A DNA stretch of 64,000 bases from Myrica gale. Lineage: Eukaryota > Streptophyta > Magnoliopsida > Fagales > Myricaceae. Below are positions 36,310 to 47,925 of this stretch, piece by piece. The notes under the pieces were generated by a model. That model ran no database searches, was not told the DNA's origin, and saw nothing but the letters and a program-made list of their open reading frames with translations. The DNA lies in contig OZ005605.1 of assembly GCA_963930655.1 (NCBI GenBank), positions 26,915,501 to 26,979,500 of the forward strand, given 5' to 3'. The translations under genes and the position numbers were made by a program. Position 1 is the first letter of the stretch. The number at the start of each line of letters is the position of its first letter.

Positions 36310-37730
36310 CTGAAACAGAGCGTAATTGGCCCATGGTCCTGCACAAACCTGACGGCTGACACGGACAGTTCTTAATTTGACATGTGACAACCATTAAAAG
36401 TGGCCGACATGTATGGCTGCCCAGTGCGAATGCCGCACTATTCTTTAGTATTCATTCTGTCAGTTCTAACCAAGGTAAAACTGTTCAGATCTCTCAAAAT
36501 GGGTGGAAATTCTGTCCCAACATCATGTGGCGCATGAGTTTCTTCTAGAAATTATACAGACAATTTGGACGCGAAAAATGAGCACGATTAGATTATTGGA
36601 ACCCTAGTGTTTGTGCCCCTTCCCACTCTACTTATATTCAAATATATGACGGAAAATTATTGGGCATATCATTTGAGAACGCATATCTTTTCAATTGTGT
36701 CTTCCGAGCCTCAAGCTTAATTTCCTATATAACTTTCGGAATATTTACGTTGGACTCATTGCACCTTTATCTTTTATTAAATTATAGAAAAGCATATGTT
36801 TAGTAAATACAGTAGATAAACAAGGGAGATTTCAGCCCCATCTTAATTTTAGATTACAAATTCTATTCTATTTCGAATGGATATGCGTAGAATGTCTATC
36901 GTTTAAAACTCTTTGAGATGCAATCCCTTGACTACCCTTGTTGTAGCGGTGTAGGAGTCCTTCGTTTAATTTAGAGCAGCAAGTGTTGTCTAGGTATAAT
37001 TTGATCATAATATCCAATTTGTACCCTGTTCTTAGTCCTTAGCAAGAATATTCGATTTCATCCCCACCAAGGATCTCCACTATCAAATAAAGGTTCAAAA
37101 ATCTTACGGAGGTGGCATTTTCGTTTCGAACGATCTTTTCTAAATTGACTGAAGGTTCGTTAGCTCTCGCCCACATGATTTTATTATTACTATATTTGTA
37201 TTCAGGCTTCCCACTTTGATCCAATAAAGCGCAGATCATGCTTCATTAAGGAAAGCACTGCGGGAAAAAAGGCATGCTGGTGGCTGCCCACGGCTAAGCC
37301 ATCTGACGTTTAATTTTGACCTTTTCATGACCTTGCGCAAGAGAAAAGAAAAGCCAAATGATAATGGAACTACGAGAGCTGCTAAATGTGGCTGGCACTT
37401 ACCTAATGAGAGCTGGGTCTTACACATACTCCTTACCGCAATATTTCTTGTCTTTTTCATTTTCTCTACTGTCTGAATGCTAGCAACGCATGGAGTGACC
37501 ACAAATCGGCAGCTGCTGGTCTCATCCCTAGAATTTGGCGTATATATGATTTCTCAAAAGAATTTGGTGCAGGGCAGTTGGGCTCTCCTTGACTATCGTG
37601 GCCTATTCCCCACCAGAAGCATTATTACGTGGATATAATTATGGAGGGAGAAGTAATATCGAAATTCGAACGAAGCCATTTTTTATTTGATTCGCACGTG
37701 TCCTGCTTTGTTGCATTAGTACGGGCAAAT
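36310..37730. other. Intergenic, nothing recognised
   Basis: A/T-rich spacer with only short shadow frames. No RNA gene, repeat array or conserved protein motif is seen. Confidence 0.5.
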
Positions 37731-37734
37731 CTCC

Positions 37735-37905
37735 CGGCAACTATCCGGCTCAGTACCGACAATCTTCTCGACTCAGTACCGGCAACCATCCGGTTCAGTA
37801 CAGACCGGCAACTATCCGGCTCAGTACCGACAATCTTCTCGACTCAGTACCGGCAACCATCCGGTTCAGTACAGACAATCTTCCCGGCTCAGTACCGGCA
37901 ATCTT
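37735..37905. repeat. 71-bp tandem repeat (2+ copies)
   Basis: A 71-bp unit starting CCGGCAACTATCCGGCTCAG is present at 37735 and again at 37806, followed by a partial third copy. Each unit is itself made of degenerate CCGGYTCAGTACCGRCAA-like sub-repeats. It lies immediately upstream of the Copia LTR relic. Confidence 0.85.
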
Positions 37906-37944
37906 TATTATTATTTTTTTTGTAACTTCAAACTCAAAGTTTGT

Positions 37945-38135
37945 CCACCTTAAGTTTGCGGGAGAGTGTTGAAATATTTGTAGTCCCACATTGCTTAGAC
38001 AATGTGGGCATGTGAGATTTTAGGCTTATAAATTTAAGCTCTCTTGTAGCATTTTTATTTCATAAATGAGAAAAATAATAAATTTAATTAGACATTCTCA
38101 TGTATGTCTCACTTATCAAAGTTTTAATATTTTTA
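37945..38135 (+). mobile_element. Copia-type 3' LTR relic
   Basis: GCGGGAGAG followed directly by TGTTGAAATATT (37967) matches the polypurine tract and LTR start of plant Copia elements. AGTCCCACATTGCTTAG is another common LTR phrase. No protease, integrase or RT remains nearby and no second LTR was seen. Confidence 0.6.
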
Positions 38136-38139
38136 TTTC

Positions 38140-39151
38140 TAACAAGTAATATTATATATGGGATAACGCATGCAGTTCGTTTATTGTCTTCGTGTTTGTG
38201 TGCCTATATATGTCCTTTTCCACCGCGTGCGGCGTGCCCCTTGAAGCTCATGTTACAGCATTCGGTTTAATTGTATGGTTCGAAGTAATCTCAGTACCTC
38301 AGTTTTGCGTTGTTTTGCGGGTTATTACGTCCTGTCAGCTTAATTATATGGAGCTTGGTTTTATCGTTCATATATGTATTGGCGATTATATGCTTCTTAA
38401 CGTGGTTGATGCCACTAATTCCTACTAAGTATTGAACGTCTAATGTTTACTCATAGACTTGAACACAATTTAGTTCGCCCAGTTCTTGCAGCTTTTATCT
38501 AATAGATTTGACTGTCCGCCAAGCAAATTATAATTCTTTGAGGTTTTACCTAAAGTTGCCAATTGCCAGGAGATGATGTACTCCCTTCATGCACGAGAAG
38601 TTTGGGTAGTAGCAAGGGTGCTAACTGCCATTTTGTTCGTTGTGCCTTTCCAGAGACATGTCTATCTTCTTTCTCTTGGTTATAAGACACAAATTGATCT
38701 TATCCGAACTGTGCCCGGCTTCTTGGTCTCGGAACATGCTTTTGCTCAGCTAAAGATGGAGCCAGTCAATCCATAGCCATGCCGTTTGCCAGCCGTGAAC
38801 AAATAAAAAGACAATCCACCTGGAGCTCATGAAAAAGGAGAAAACGCACTTCTGTCGTGTCGCAATTCTCTTCCACAAACTTCAGAAAGAACCATCGGTC
38901 TGTAAACCTGTCAGCACCCATTTTCGTCCGTACGTGGGTCCATTTGCTGGGACTAATTAATGTAGTATTGAGCTAACCAATGTGTTAGTACGTACTTACC
39001 TAGTTACCTTCCACCCAAACCCAACCAAAGCAAATTTGTCCCGTAATCCAAAAAAGCAAAAAACGGAATTAAAGTAAAATAAAACATTTTATTAACATGA
39101 TCTGAAGTTTTTACTATGAAAATACTCCGACAAAATAATTAATAAAGCATC

Positions 39152-39204
<53 letters not shown>

Positions 39205-39240
39205 TTGATCATCTCAGAGCTAGATACAGCACACAAGGAC
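38140..39240. other. Intergenic; TA microsatellite near the end
   Basis: No gene. A (TA)n run of about 45 bp lies at 39155-39201. Open frames of up to 78 codons at 38192-38776 show no recognisable motif. Confidence 0.5.
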
Positions 39241-39250
39241 ACGACAGTGT

Positions 39251-39533
39251 TAGGACTGTTCATTGGCCGGTTCGGTCCGATCCGATCGGTCAAATTGGAC
39301 ATTTTGTGAATGGAGCATATTGGACCGGTTATTTTAATAGACCGGTCCGGGTTGGCCGGTTTGGGCTTCTTAACATTTCTTTTTTTAGGCTTTTTTTAGG
39401 TTTTACAGGTAATGACCGGTTTAGAGTGGTATACTCCGGTCCAATTTTAATTTTTCACATGAGTAACCCGGAATCGGACCGGAGTATACCGGTCTCGGTC
39501 CGGCTTGTCTGGTCGATTTTTTGGACAGCCCTA
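39251..39533. mobile_element. hAT-type MITE with GGCCGGTTCGG motifs
   Basis: The left end TAGGACTGTTCATTGG and the right end complementary to TAGGGCTGTCCAAAA form terminal inverted repeats. The interior is packed with CCGGT/ACCGG motifs arranged as inverted repeats. TAGGGCTGTNCA is a known plant hAT MITE terminus. A matching 8-bp target duplication was not evident. Confidence 0.75.
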
Positions 39534-39609
39534 GGTAGCGCACCAATTCCCCGATTTTTATTGAGCCAAGGGTATGTACATAGTCAAAAGGAAGGATAAA
39601 TCTCTCCAC

Positions 39610-40240
39610 TGAACCGATATATAATAATTTCCTTGGCTAAGATAATACTGCTTGGTCAAATACCATGTGATTATATCTACAATGGAACCATTACGGGATA
39701 GTTTAACGTTTCCACTTTAAACTTTCTTCGTTTGGGATTTCCTGTGGAATTCATAAAAGTGGATTACATGCATTCATCCAACAGAAACCTCTTGGAGAAA
39801 CTCTATCATGGGTTGAGTAATTCATGCCTGTCACAGAATCAAACAAAAAGAGAAGGCTTTTCTTTTCTGCCTTTTATAAATTATGTCTTTTTTTCGTGGG
39901 GAATTAGTAGGTTTTTCATGGGGTGTACTGTTCAAGCATATATAGAGGGGCTGGAGAAGAGGGGTGTGGGCCCGTGTGGCCTGGGGCTAGGCTTGTACGC
40001 CTATGTAATAAATAAAACGGAACAGCATTTGAATTCAAGACGTGGATATATTAATCCATATCAGTATCAACAATATGATCTATGATGAATTTTTTATTCT
40101 TTTATAGCACCTAACATTATTCCTGGGATCATCAGATCTAAGGACTACACAGAATTAGGTAATATACGAGATTTTAAGCTAATGGAGCTAATATAGGTAC
40201 GTAATAGATGCTAAATGATAAATTAAGATGACTTCATCCT

Positions 40241-40303
<63 letters not shown>

Positions 40304-42220
40304 CTAATTGCTAGACTTTTCATCCTATACATTCTGGCCGGGTACACAGTGAAAGGATTACGAAAAATTAGATCCAGTTTCTTTATAATGTGTTATCCAC
40401 ATGTTGGGCTGCCCACCATTATACTTGTGGAGTTAGCATGGGGTGCCTTTACTCTGTTGGACATCATGAATCATGCATGACACAATTACTATTTTACCTG
40501 ATTTTTTTTCTTAAGATAGAGCAAATCGAAAAATAACCATATATATATGATACGGTCGACGCTTTTCTTTTGAAATCTTCAACCGTTCAAAACTATGTGA
40601 TATTATTAAAGATATATAGTTTTAGGGGCCAGAAACAATAGTGCTAGAGATAAAACTTTGCTTCCTCTTCCATTGTATATTCATTTTTATTCTATTTTAT
40701 TGTATCCACGTATTAATAGTTCAAAATTTCTTGGCAAAAAACATGACGCAAAAAGAGATAGAGACCAGCAGGTCTAAGCAATCTCTAATCGTATAGAAAA
40801 CAAAGCCAAATATAAGCATACAAAATGTGATGGGTTTTCTTAAATTGAAACATAATTACATGTGATAGATGGCCAATATTATATATGTTCCTATTTCCTA
40901 TGTCAGATGATGGAAGATGGAGGAACGTATTAAATATATATATATATATACACTACCTCTTTCCAATTAGCACCTCGGTGAAATGGTAAAACGACATAAA
41001 GTAGAACTTGCACGTACTGCCAACAATATTTGTCTGTAAATTATTTGCTTAGACAGATTTGTCAGCGCACAATAACGTGGCAAGGTACGTACGTACTTCT
41101 ATTTCTTCGAATATCGAATATAATTAATATAACAGAAGTATGGTTCTATATATGTGGATCCTTTTGCCACACTGTGACTAAAAAAAGAATCTTATTTCCT
41201 TTCAAATTTCTTTTCCCTCAAGGAATGACATGCTATTTTATTCTCTTTTTTAACAATTTTATCAAATTATACAAGTATAATTAATTATATCTATATCTGG
41301 GAATTAGTTACGTTTATGATTCAAGCTACTAATTTTAGATACTCTTTCAAGGCAGCCAACTAATTCAGATTAGTATTATATTGAAAATGTACAGTGGAGT
41401 ATACAGAAATTAATACCATAATTAAATAAAATGATATATAGTTTGATAGAGACGACCATGGTTAATGGAAAAAATATTGCATAGATGTAGTTGAATTATA
41501 ATCACATTTCTTTCTTAGATGAGTAATTAATTGCGGATCATTTGGAATATTGTATATGATAATGAGAATTGTTAATGACATACACGAAACATTATTTGAT
41601 GTTATTCTATATAACTAAAGAAATTAAAGACAATACATATACTAGTTACTCGTTTTTGTATACAATATCTTACTAATATTTCCATTTTGGCAATGAATGG
41701 CCAAAGGTGCAATTTTGGTTAATATTAGTATCATGAGCAATCATATTTTATGAACTAAAAAACAGGAAATTAACAATTTAGTCCTTAAGTTTTGAGTACT
41801 TTTTCATTTTAGTTCTTCACTTTCAAACTTTAAATTTTTAGTCATTGAGTTTTCTTTTTTTGACAAAAGCACACATCTGTCAGTCTGTCGTTCATATGCT
41901 TAACGAAGTTCTATGACGCATCAACAAATTTGTATCGGTCGACCGATACAATCAACCAATTCATGTTCCTGTCGACCGCTCAAGTACCGGATCTATTTCA
42001 AAACATATACCGGTCGATCAGTACAAATTTGCTGACTTATCATATAGCTATACGAACGACAGAGTGACAAATAAGTGATTTTGTCAAAAAAAAAAATTAA
42101 GATTAAAAAAAAACATATTGATAGAACTCCGCAGATGTCATCATGTCTGCCCCTTAATAAAGAAAACAACATAAAAATATTTTTTAAAAAAAGGAACAGA
42201 CCAGTTGGTACGGATAAGAA
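39610..42220. other. Intergenic, AT-rich with microsatellites
   Basis: It contains a 56-bp (TA)n run (40245-40300), a shorter one near 40937, and at about 41770-42100 a decayed palindromic element. In that element, TTTAGTCCTTAAGTTTTGAG and TTTTGACAAAAG on the left face AAGTGATTTTGTCAAAA on the right, with CCGGTCGA motifs between. No gene is seen. Confidence 0.55.
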
Positions 42221-42226
42221 CCAAAG

Positions 42227-42232
42227 CACGTG
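42227..42232 (+). promoter_or_regulatory. G-box (CACGTG) upstream of CYP94C gene
   Basis: A perfect CACGTG lies 283 bp upstream of the P450 start codon. G-boxes are bound by bHLH proteins such as MYC2, which activate jasmonate-responsive genes. The function here is inferred from the gene identity. Confidence 0.5.
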
Positions 42233-42514
42233 GGTTCTTCTAAAAATTTCATTTGGTGACGCAGAAGATGCCCCTTGTAATTGACTTTGTTCTTTTGCGC
42301 ACGGGTTTTACATGCTCTTATTTTAGTGGATTTTATTATTGTGTATGATTTTCTTTTTGAGTGGAAACAGAGGATACCACTGAACTCAATCACTGTTGTA
42401 ATAAATATAAAACTCGAGCATCCAATATATGACATCTCTTATCGCAGCTCTCTTTTCTCTCTTAGTCTATTTTCCTCTCTCCCTCTTTCCCCTTTTTTAA
42501 TTCTTAATCCATCA

Positions 42515-44014
42515 ATGGAGCTTGAAGCTTCCTGGTTCGTGCAGTTTTTCCCCCCCTGTTTTTGCTTTCCCGTAATCTGTTTCCTTGTATTCTCTCTCTT
42601 GCTCTGCCTGGTTAGACTAAAACCTTGGTGCCAGTGTGATATTTGTCGTAGTTATATCACGTCGAGTTGGTACGAACAATTTGACAATCTCTGTGATTGG
42701 TATGCTCATCTTCTGAAAAAGTCTCCCAGTAGAACCATACACATACATGTTCTTGGAAACACGATCACAGCCAACCCAGATAACGTCGAGTACATGCTCA
42801 AGACAAGGTTTGAGAATTACCCTAAAGGCAAACCCTTCGCCATGATCTTGGGTGACTTTCTCGGTCGGGGTATATTCAACGTGGACGGGGACCTATGGAA
42901 GTTCCAGAAAAAGATGGCCAGTCTAGAGCTCAACAGCTACTCCATAAGATCGTATGCTTTCGAGATTGTCAATGACGAGATTAGAAGCCGGCTTGTACCG
43001 CTTTTATCCCTGGTTTCAGGTAAAGAAGATGAAGTTTTGGATTTACAAGACGTGTTTCGAAGATTTTCGTTTGATAGCATATGCCGATTCTCGTTTGGTT
43101 TGGACCCCAGGTGCCTGGAGTTATCACTACCCATGTCTGAATTCGCTGTTTCCTTCGACCTAGCATCGAAATTGTCTGCCGAGAGAGCCATGACTGTGTG
43201 CCCTCTTGTATGGAAGATCAAACGGATGCTCAACATAGGTAGTGAGAAGAAATTAAAAGAAGCTATTAGCATAATTAACAGTTTGGCACAAGAAGTCATC
43301 AGGCAGAAGAGCAAAATGGGGTTTTCCACTCATAAAGATCTTTTGTCCCGGTTCATGAGCACTGTAAATGATGAAAAATATTTGAGAGACGTCGTCGTAA
43401 GCTTCCTCTTAGCTGGGCGGGACACTGTTGCATCAGGCTTGACTAGCTTTTTCTGGCTATTAGTAAACCACCCGAACGTGGAATCGGCGATCCTGCTCGA
43501 GGCAGACCGAGTAATCGGAACAAACGAGGAGGTCACAAGCTTCGAACAACTGCGAGAGCTCCATTACCTTCAAGCTGCAGTTTGTGAGAGTATGAGACTC
43601 TATCCACCTATACAGTTCGATTCAAAGTTTTGCCAGGCGGATGATGTCCTTCCCGATGGGACGTTTGTGAGGAGAGGCACTAGGGTTACTTATCATCCCT
43701 ACGCAATGGGTCGAATCGAAGAAATCTGGGGTCCAGATTGTCTAGAATTCAAGCCAGAAAGGTGGTTGAAGGATGGTGTATTCTTTCCAGCAAACCCTTT
43801 CGAGTACCCAGTTTTCCAAGCTGGACTTAGGGTCTGTTTGGGCAAAGAAATGGCTCTAGTGGAGCTAAAAAGTGTCGCTCTTTCATTGCTTCGGCGATTC
43901 CACATCGACTTGGCGACACCGAGCCGCACGCCCCGCTTCTCCCCTGGACTAACTTCTTCTTTTAGAGGCGGACTACCGGTTTTGGTACGGGAAAGAGAAA
44001 CCGTATCTGCATAA
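42515..44014 (+). CDS. CYP94C1: Cytochrome P450 CYP94C-type (JA-Ile oxidase)
   Basis: The single-exon 499-aa P450 starts at the ATG at 42515, which gives an N-terminal membrane anchor (VICFLVFSLLLCLV); the open frame continues upstream but without family similarity. Landmarks are AGRDTVASGLTSFFWLL (I helix, from residue 300), ESMRLYPPIQFDSK (ExxR, 358-361), FKPERW, and the haem loop FQAGLRVCLGKEMA with Cys441. AGRDTVASG, where most CYP94s have a TT pair, together with IQFDSKF and GTRVTYHPYAMGR points to subfamily CYP94C. Arabidopsis CYP94C1 carboxylates 12-hydroxy-jasmonoyl-isoleucine in hormone inactivation at the ER. The absence of introns is normal for CYP94. Confidence 0.9.
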   Translation: MELEASWFVQFFPPCFCFPVICFLVFSLLLCLVRLKPWCQCDICRSYITSSWYEQFDNLCDWYAHLLKKSPSRTIHIHVLGNTITANPDNVEYMLKTRFENYPKGKPFAMILGDFLGRGIFNVDGDLWKFQKKMASLELNSYSIRSYAFEIVNDEIRSRLVPLLSLVSGKEDEVLDLQDVFRRFSFDSICRFSFGLDPRCLELSLPMSEFAVSFDLASKLSAERAMTVCPLVWKIKRMLNIGSEKKLKEAISIINSLAQEVIRQKSKMGFSTHKDLLSRFMSTVNDEKYLRDVVVSFLLAGRDTVASGLTSFFWLLVNHPNVESAILLEADRVIGTNEEVTSFEQLRELHYLQAAVCESMRLYPPIQFDSKFCQADDVLPDGTFVRRGTRVTYHPYAMGRIEEIWGPDCLEFKPERWLKDGVFFPANPFEYPVFQAGLRVCLGKEMALVELKSVALSLLRRFHIDLATPSRTPRFSPGLTSSFRGGLPVLVRERETVSA

Positions 44015-45095
44015 TGTTTTATTCCTTAAGATTGAAGATGTTATGATGCATTTCGTCGTGCGCCAATAAAATTGCAGGCTGTACTGCTGATGTAGAGGAA
44101 GGTGACGTGTGATTGGATGGCCTGTGTGGTTTTGCAAATACCAGAATGTCTGGTTGGTGTCAGTGAGATTTTTATCTTGGTGTACAGCATGATTATGTAG
44201 CTGGTGTTTTTGACTGTGCAGATGGACATTCTGGCCTCCATTGTATTTCAGACGTTGATATGCCAGTTTAGAGCACGTCATTTGTTTTTTTTTTGTAGAC
44301 CAGTTCAGTACACTTCGTACGTTTTAAGAGCTAGCTTGCTTACAAGGTTGTGAGGAAGATGTATTAAAGTGTGCTCCACTTTGACCCAGCTTGTATGGGC
44401 TGTATTGTTTGGAACCTTTCCTTTTTTTCCCATCTTTATCTTGGGACTATGGTAATATATACCGCAACCAAATGTGTCTAAAAACCCTAATAAAGTATGC
44501 TTGCAATGATCTTCTCTATGCATATGCTTGCAATGATCTTAATTTCTATGAAGTTTCAACCTCCCATTTATAAGAGAAACGGAGGGTTTATTAGTTTAGA
44601 TTACACCTGCAGATTTGAAGCATTTAACTTAGCTAGTGAATACATATATGCTTCTCGAATTTCAATAGACGGTTCTGTGGACAGTAAGAAGGTTAGGTTG
44701 TAATTGGAGAGTTGGTCGGATTGCGTAAATTGGATACTAAATAGGGTAAAAATTTCTTGTCACGAGTGGTTTCCTTTGTACTGTCAGCGGTCCCGATTGC
44801 TGTGTTTTGCACTGAGAGGGCTGCAAGTTTCCACGTCCCGTCGCAAACATATTCAAATTGTGCCTCATGCTTTAGTATTTTCGGGCGTTTTTTATGATCT
44901 ACTTCGTTTATCCACTTGACTCTATTTTATTCTCAGGAAAAGTTATTATATTCGTTGCACTTAGAATATTATGAGAGTTGACTCACCAAAATATTTTGGT
45001 CTATAACCCTTTTATTAATCTAATAGCTTCATTTTCTTCAATATTATGGTTTCTAATTTTTAAACTAATTAATTTGGCTTGGGCGAGTTAGACTT
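44015..45095. other. CYP94C 3' flank and spacer
   Basis: 3'UTR and spacer. A short duplication of ATGCTTGCAATGATCTT occurs at about 44497 and 44525. No gene is seen. Confidence 0.5.
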
Positions 45096-45099
45096 TGTT

Positions 45100-45475
45100 G
45101 ACGATGTCTTGCATGCTGGTGCCAGGTTTTTTGTCTAGAGAGATGCAGGAATTGCTATTCCTTTCCTCGCTATATCTCCCAATCAGCTGGCCCTTAATGG
45201 CTGGCGATTAGCTCTGGGGTTTTTTGCGTCGTGGAAGAAATTGTTTGTTGACGAGAACTCCTCCCCGTGGTGGGAGTTTATATGGCGCTACAAAATCGTG
45301 AAGACCGCGGAGGGCATGTTCTTTTTCCAGGCCCAAGATAAACGAGGTCTGTTCAGCGGTCTTCCCTTGAACAACAAGGGTTGGCATGAAATATATATTT
45401 TTATTTCTGGTAAGGGTGGGAGCATCCCCTGACAAAGAGAACCCGATCGAGGTATTAAGTACTTGGGGGTTTCCT
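45100..45475 (+). pseudogene. Retroelement gag-region relic (gypsy-type 'Transposase_28')
   Basis: The frame at 45241-45432 reads DENSSPWWEFIWRYKIV, FFFQAQDKRGLFSGLP and NNKGWHEIYIFISG. Just upstream the same strand reads LALNGWRLALGFFASW. This arrangement resembles the 'putative gypsy type transposon' domain seen in plant Gypsy elements. It is short, interrupted and without RT or LTRs. Confidence 0.55.
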
Positions 45476-45479
45476 CTTA

Positions 45480-46787
45480 GGGCCATAAGTTGTTAAGCCC
45501 ACATTAGGCCTGGTCACCCCAGCCCTAGCAAAGACTCGTGATCAAGAACTCAGACTCCTAATCGAATACATGAGAAGAGTCATTGCACAAGAAAGTTCTA
45601 ACATTCGCGGTAGTACTTCAAGACTTAACCCTTTGAGTAAAAACTCCGAATAGGACTGTGATCCCCTTTCACATATAAAAAGTAAGGTACCCTCTAATTC
45701 TTTTCATGCTTAATTTATCTTCTAGACTAAAACACCTTTCATAGATCTATTTGTAGTATCAGAGTCCTTTAATCTGCCGCCATCTCTTAATTAGTTCTTT
45801 CCTTTCCGTTCTGATAGGATGCTATCACATAGGTTTAGGCACTGCAAGAAGATAGGGACACAAACATTAATTTATGGTCTTTAAGGTTTGTGCTAGGCTT
45901 GGGATGCTATATACACTAGGAAACGCACAACTTTCTTAAAATTGTCGTGATTAATAAGTGACACCAATATTTGGTAAAGTTCAAACGTCAATCTACGTAC
46001 ACTCAACGCCTGAGCTCCAGATGGATTGCAGCCAAAGCAATTTCATGGCTGATAATGTTCTACCTTGCTCGGCTTCAGTATAAATGGCGGCCGATCGAGT
46101 ACACTATCCTCGATCTTCCCCCCACCAGCTCTGGCTTTCCAGTTGATTTGGGGTAATTGTTAAAATGCTATTCAATTGCGTAGAAAAAATACCCACAGCT
46201 AGCAATTTCAACCCATATTAGCAGAGGGAAAGGAATATTTAAGAGAAAAATAATTTAGACACAGAGAAGAAAAGAGAGATAAATAAGATATGAGATAAGT
46301 GGTTCGGTCCATAGTGAGACCTATATTCACCGTGAAAAAGTCTAACTAGACAAATTTGTGTACTAACTTATATATGAATGATATTAGAAACTTTATTTGT
46401 AAACCTTTGATTATAATAGTACACAATAACTCTAATAAAAGGTAACAGCTACGTGGAAAGCAATTGAAAGCTTTTTTTTCCCGAAAGAAAGCAATTCAAA
46501 GCCTTACAGTCACGTATATTGTTTCTCTTTTCGGCGAATATGGTGCACTTTGTAATTAATTTAACGAGATTTGGATTAGAAAAAAAACTTTTAACGAGAT
46601 TTGACACCTCCAAAGTTGAGAGGTCACTCTCGAAATCTCGACTGTTAATGCTAAATCCAGGTCTTGCAAACTTTATATCACTGTTTAACTAGTACTATAG
46701 GCCAATTATATAGGGCTGATCATGATGTTATATGGACAGTACTAATTCCATAATTAGAAGAAAGCTTTAGGGCATTGTAGTAAGTTG
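45480..46787. other. Intergenic, nothing recognised
   Basis: A/T-rich spacer up to the long inverted repeat. No conserved protein motif or RNA gene is seen. Confidence 0.5.
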
Positions 46788-47164
46788 GTAAGGATTAAAA
46801 AGAAAAAAAAAAGATATGGGCGAAAAAAAAAAGATATTCTAATAGCTTCAAATACGCAGTTCATATTTTAAGAAGTGAATCTAACGGTCTGAATTTCGAC
46901 ACATTAATTAATGAGGTTCGACGGAAACGGCTTGGCTTTTGTTCGGCATTGTCTCATTTTTTTTACAACCCACTTTTGAGCCGTCTTCTTCAACAAGCCT
47001 CTTCTTCCTCCTATTCTTCTTCCCCATCGCCACTCATTCCGTCTCTCTCACATTCAAAATTTCATCACGTCTTCGTCATCAGTCGACCGCTTAGAGACCA
47101 TTTCACCTCTATTGTGCAGGAGACCAATTTTAAAAAATTTCCCCTTCATTTTCTGCATTTATTA

Positions 47165-47400
47165 GGTAGGACCAATTTAAACGCTATGTTAATCTTTTCT
47201 TCATTTGTATATTTTTCTGCATATATTAGTTTGGATTTGTCTTGCTTTTTTTGCATTTGTATATTTTTTTCGGCATTTGCTAGTTTGGACCAGTGTTGCT
47301 CTTTTCCATATTTGTATTTTTTGTGCATTTATTAGGTTGGACCAGTTAAAAAGTTTCTCTTTTTGCATTTGTATAAATTTTTTCTGCATTTATTTGGTTT
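47165..47400. repeat. Degenerate ~60-70-bp tandem repeats (left arm)
   Basis: About four copies of a unit built around TGCATTTATTAGGTTGGACC plus a T-rich GCATTTGTATATTTTT spacer. They are mirrored at about 49190-49435 in the right arm. Confidence 0.75.
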
Positions 47401-47803
47401 TGTTCAGTTCAGTTTTTATGTTGAGACTTTAAATTTGAAGGAATGATGTTGAGACTTTAAATTTGGAGGAATGATACCATTTGTATTTAAATACCCATTT
47501 AAAAGCTGCTATCTTTTCATTTGATTTAAACATTGCTCTCTTTTTATTTGAACGTATTATCATTCCTTCGCAGGTATCAAGCGATGACGATGAGCATTCA
47601 CAATGTGGGCAATATAGGAGCATCGAAAATCTCTAGGAGCAAATTGCAAGTTTGGAAGTTTGGAGGAATTTGCTGTAGTTTGGAAGTTTTTGTTGATTTC
47701 AAAGTTTGGAGTAATTTGTTGTAGTTTGGAAGATTTGAGGAATCTATTGTGGTGCTTTGAAGTTTTTATTAGCTTGCTAGTTTGGAACTTTTTGCTTACA
47801 GCA

Positions 47804-47925
47804 GTGTTTTGGACTCATGACCCATATTTACCTTCTCCCCAAACATTTTTATGTAACACATGTGTTTTGGACTGATGGCCCTTATTTACTTTCTCCTCAA
47901 ACATCTTCATGTAACACAGACGTGC
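47804..47925. repeat. 58-bp tandem repeat (left arm)
   Basis: Two copies of a unit starting GTGTTTTGGACTCATGACCC and ending ATGTAACACA, at 47804 and 47862. The mirrored copies are at about 48745-48870 in the right arm. Confidence 0.8.

Noticed and set aside
37735..37905. CRISPR-like array
   Set aside because: The units are contiguous tandem repeats without spacers, in a plant nuclear context beside an LTR.
39155..40300. TA microsatellites as functional structures
   Set aside because: Simple dinucleotide repeats are common in plant spacers; nothing here suggests more.
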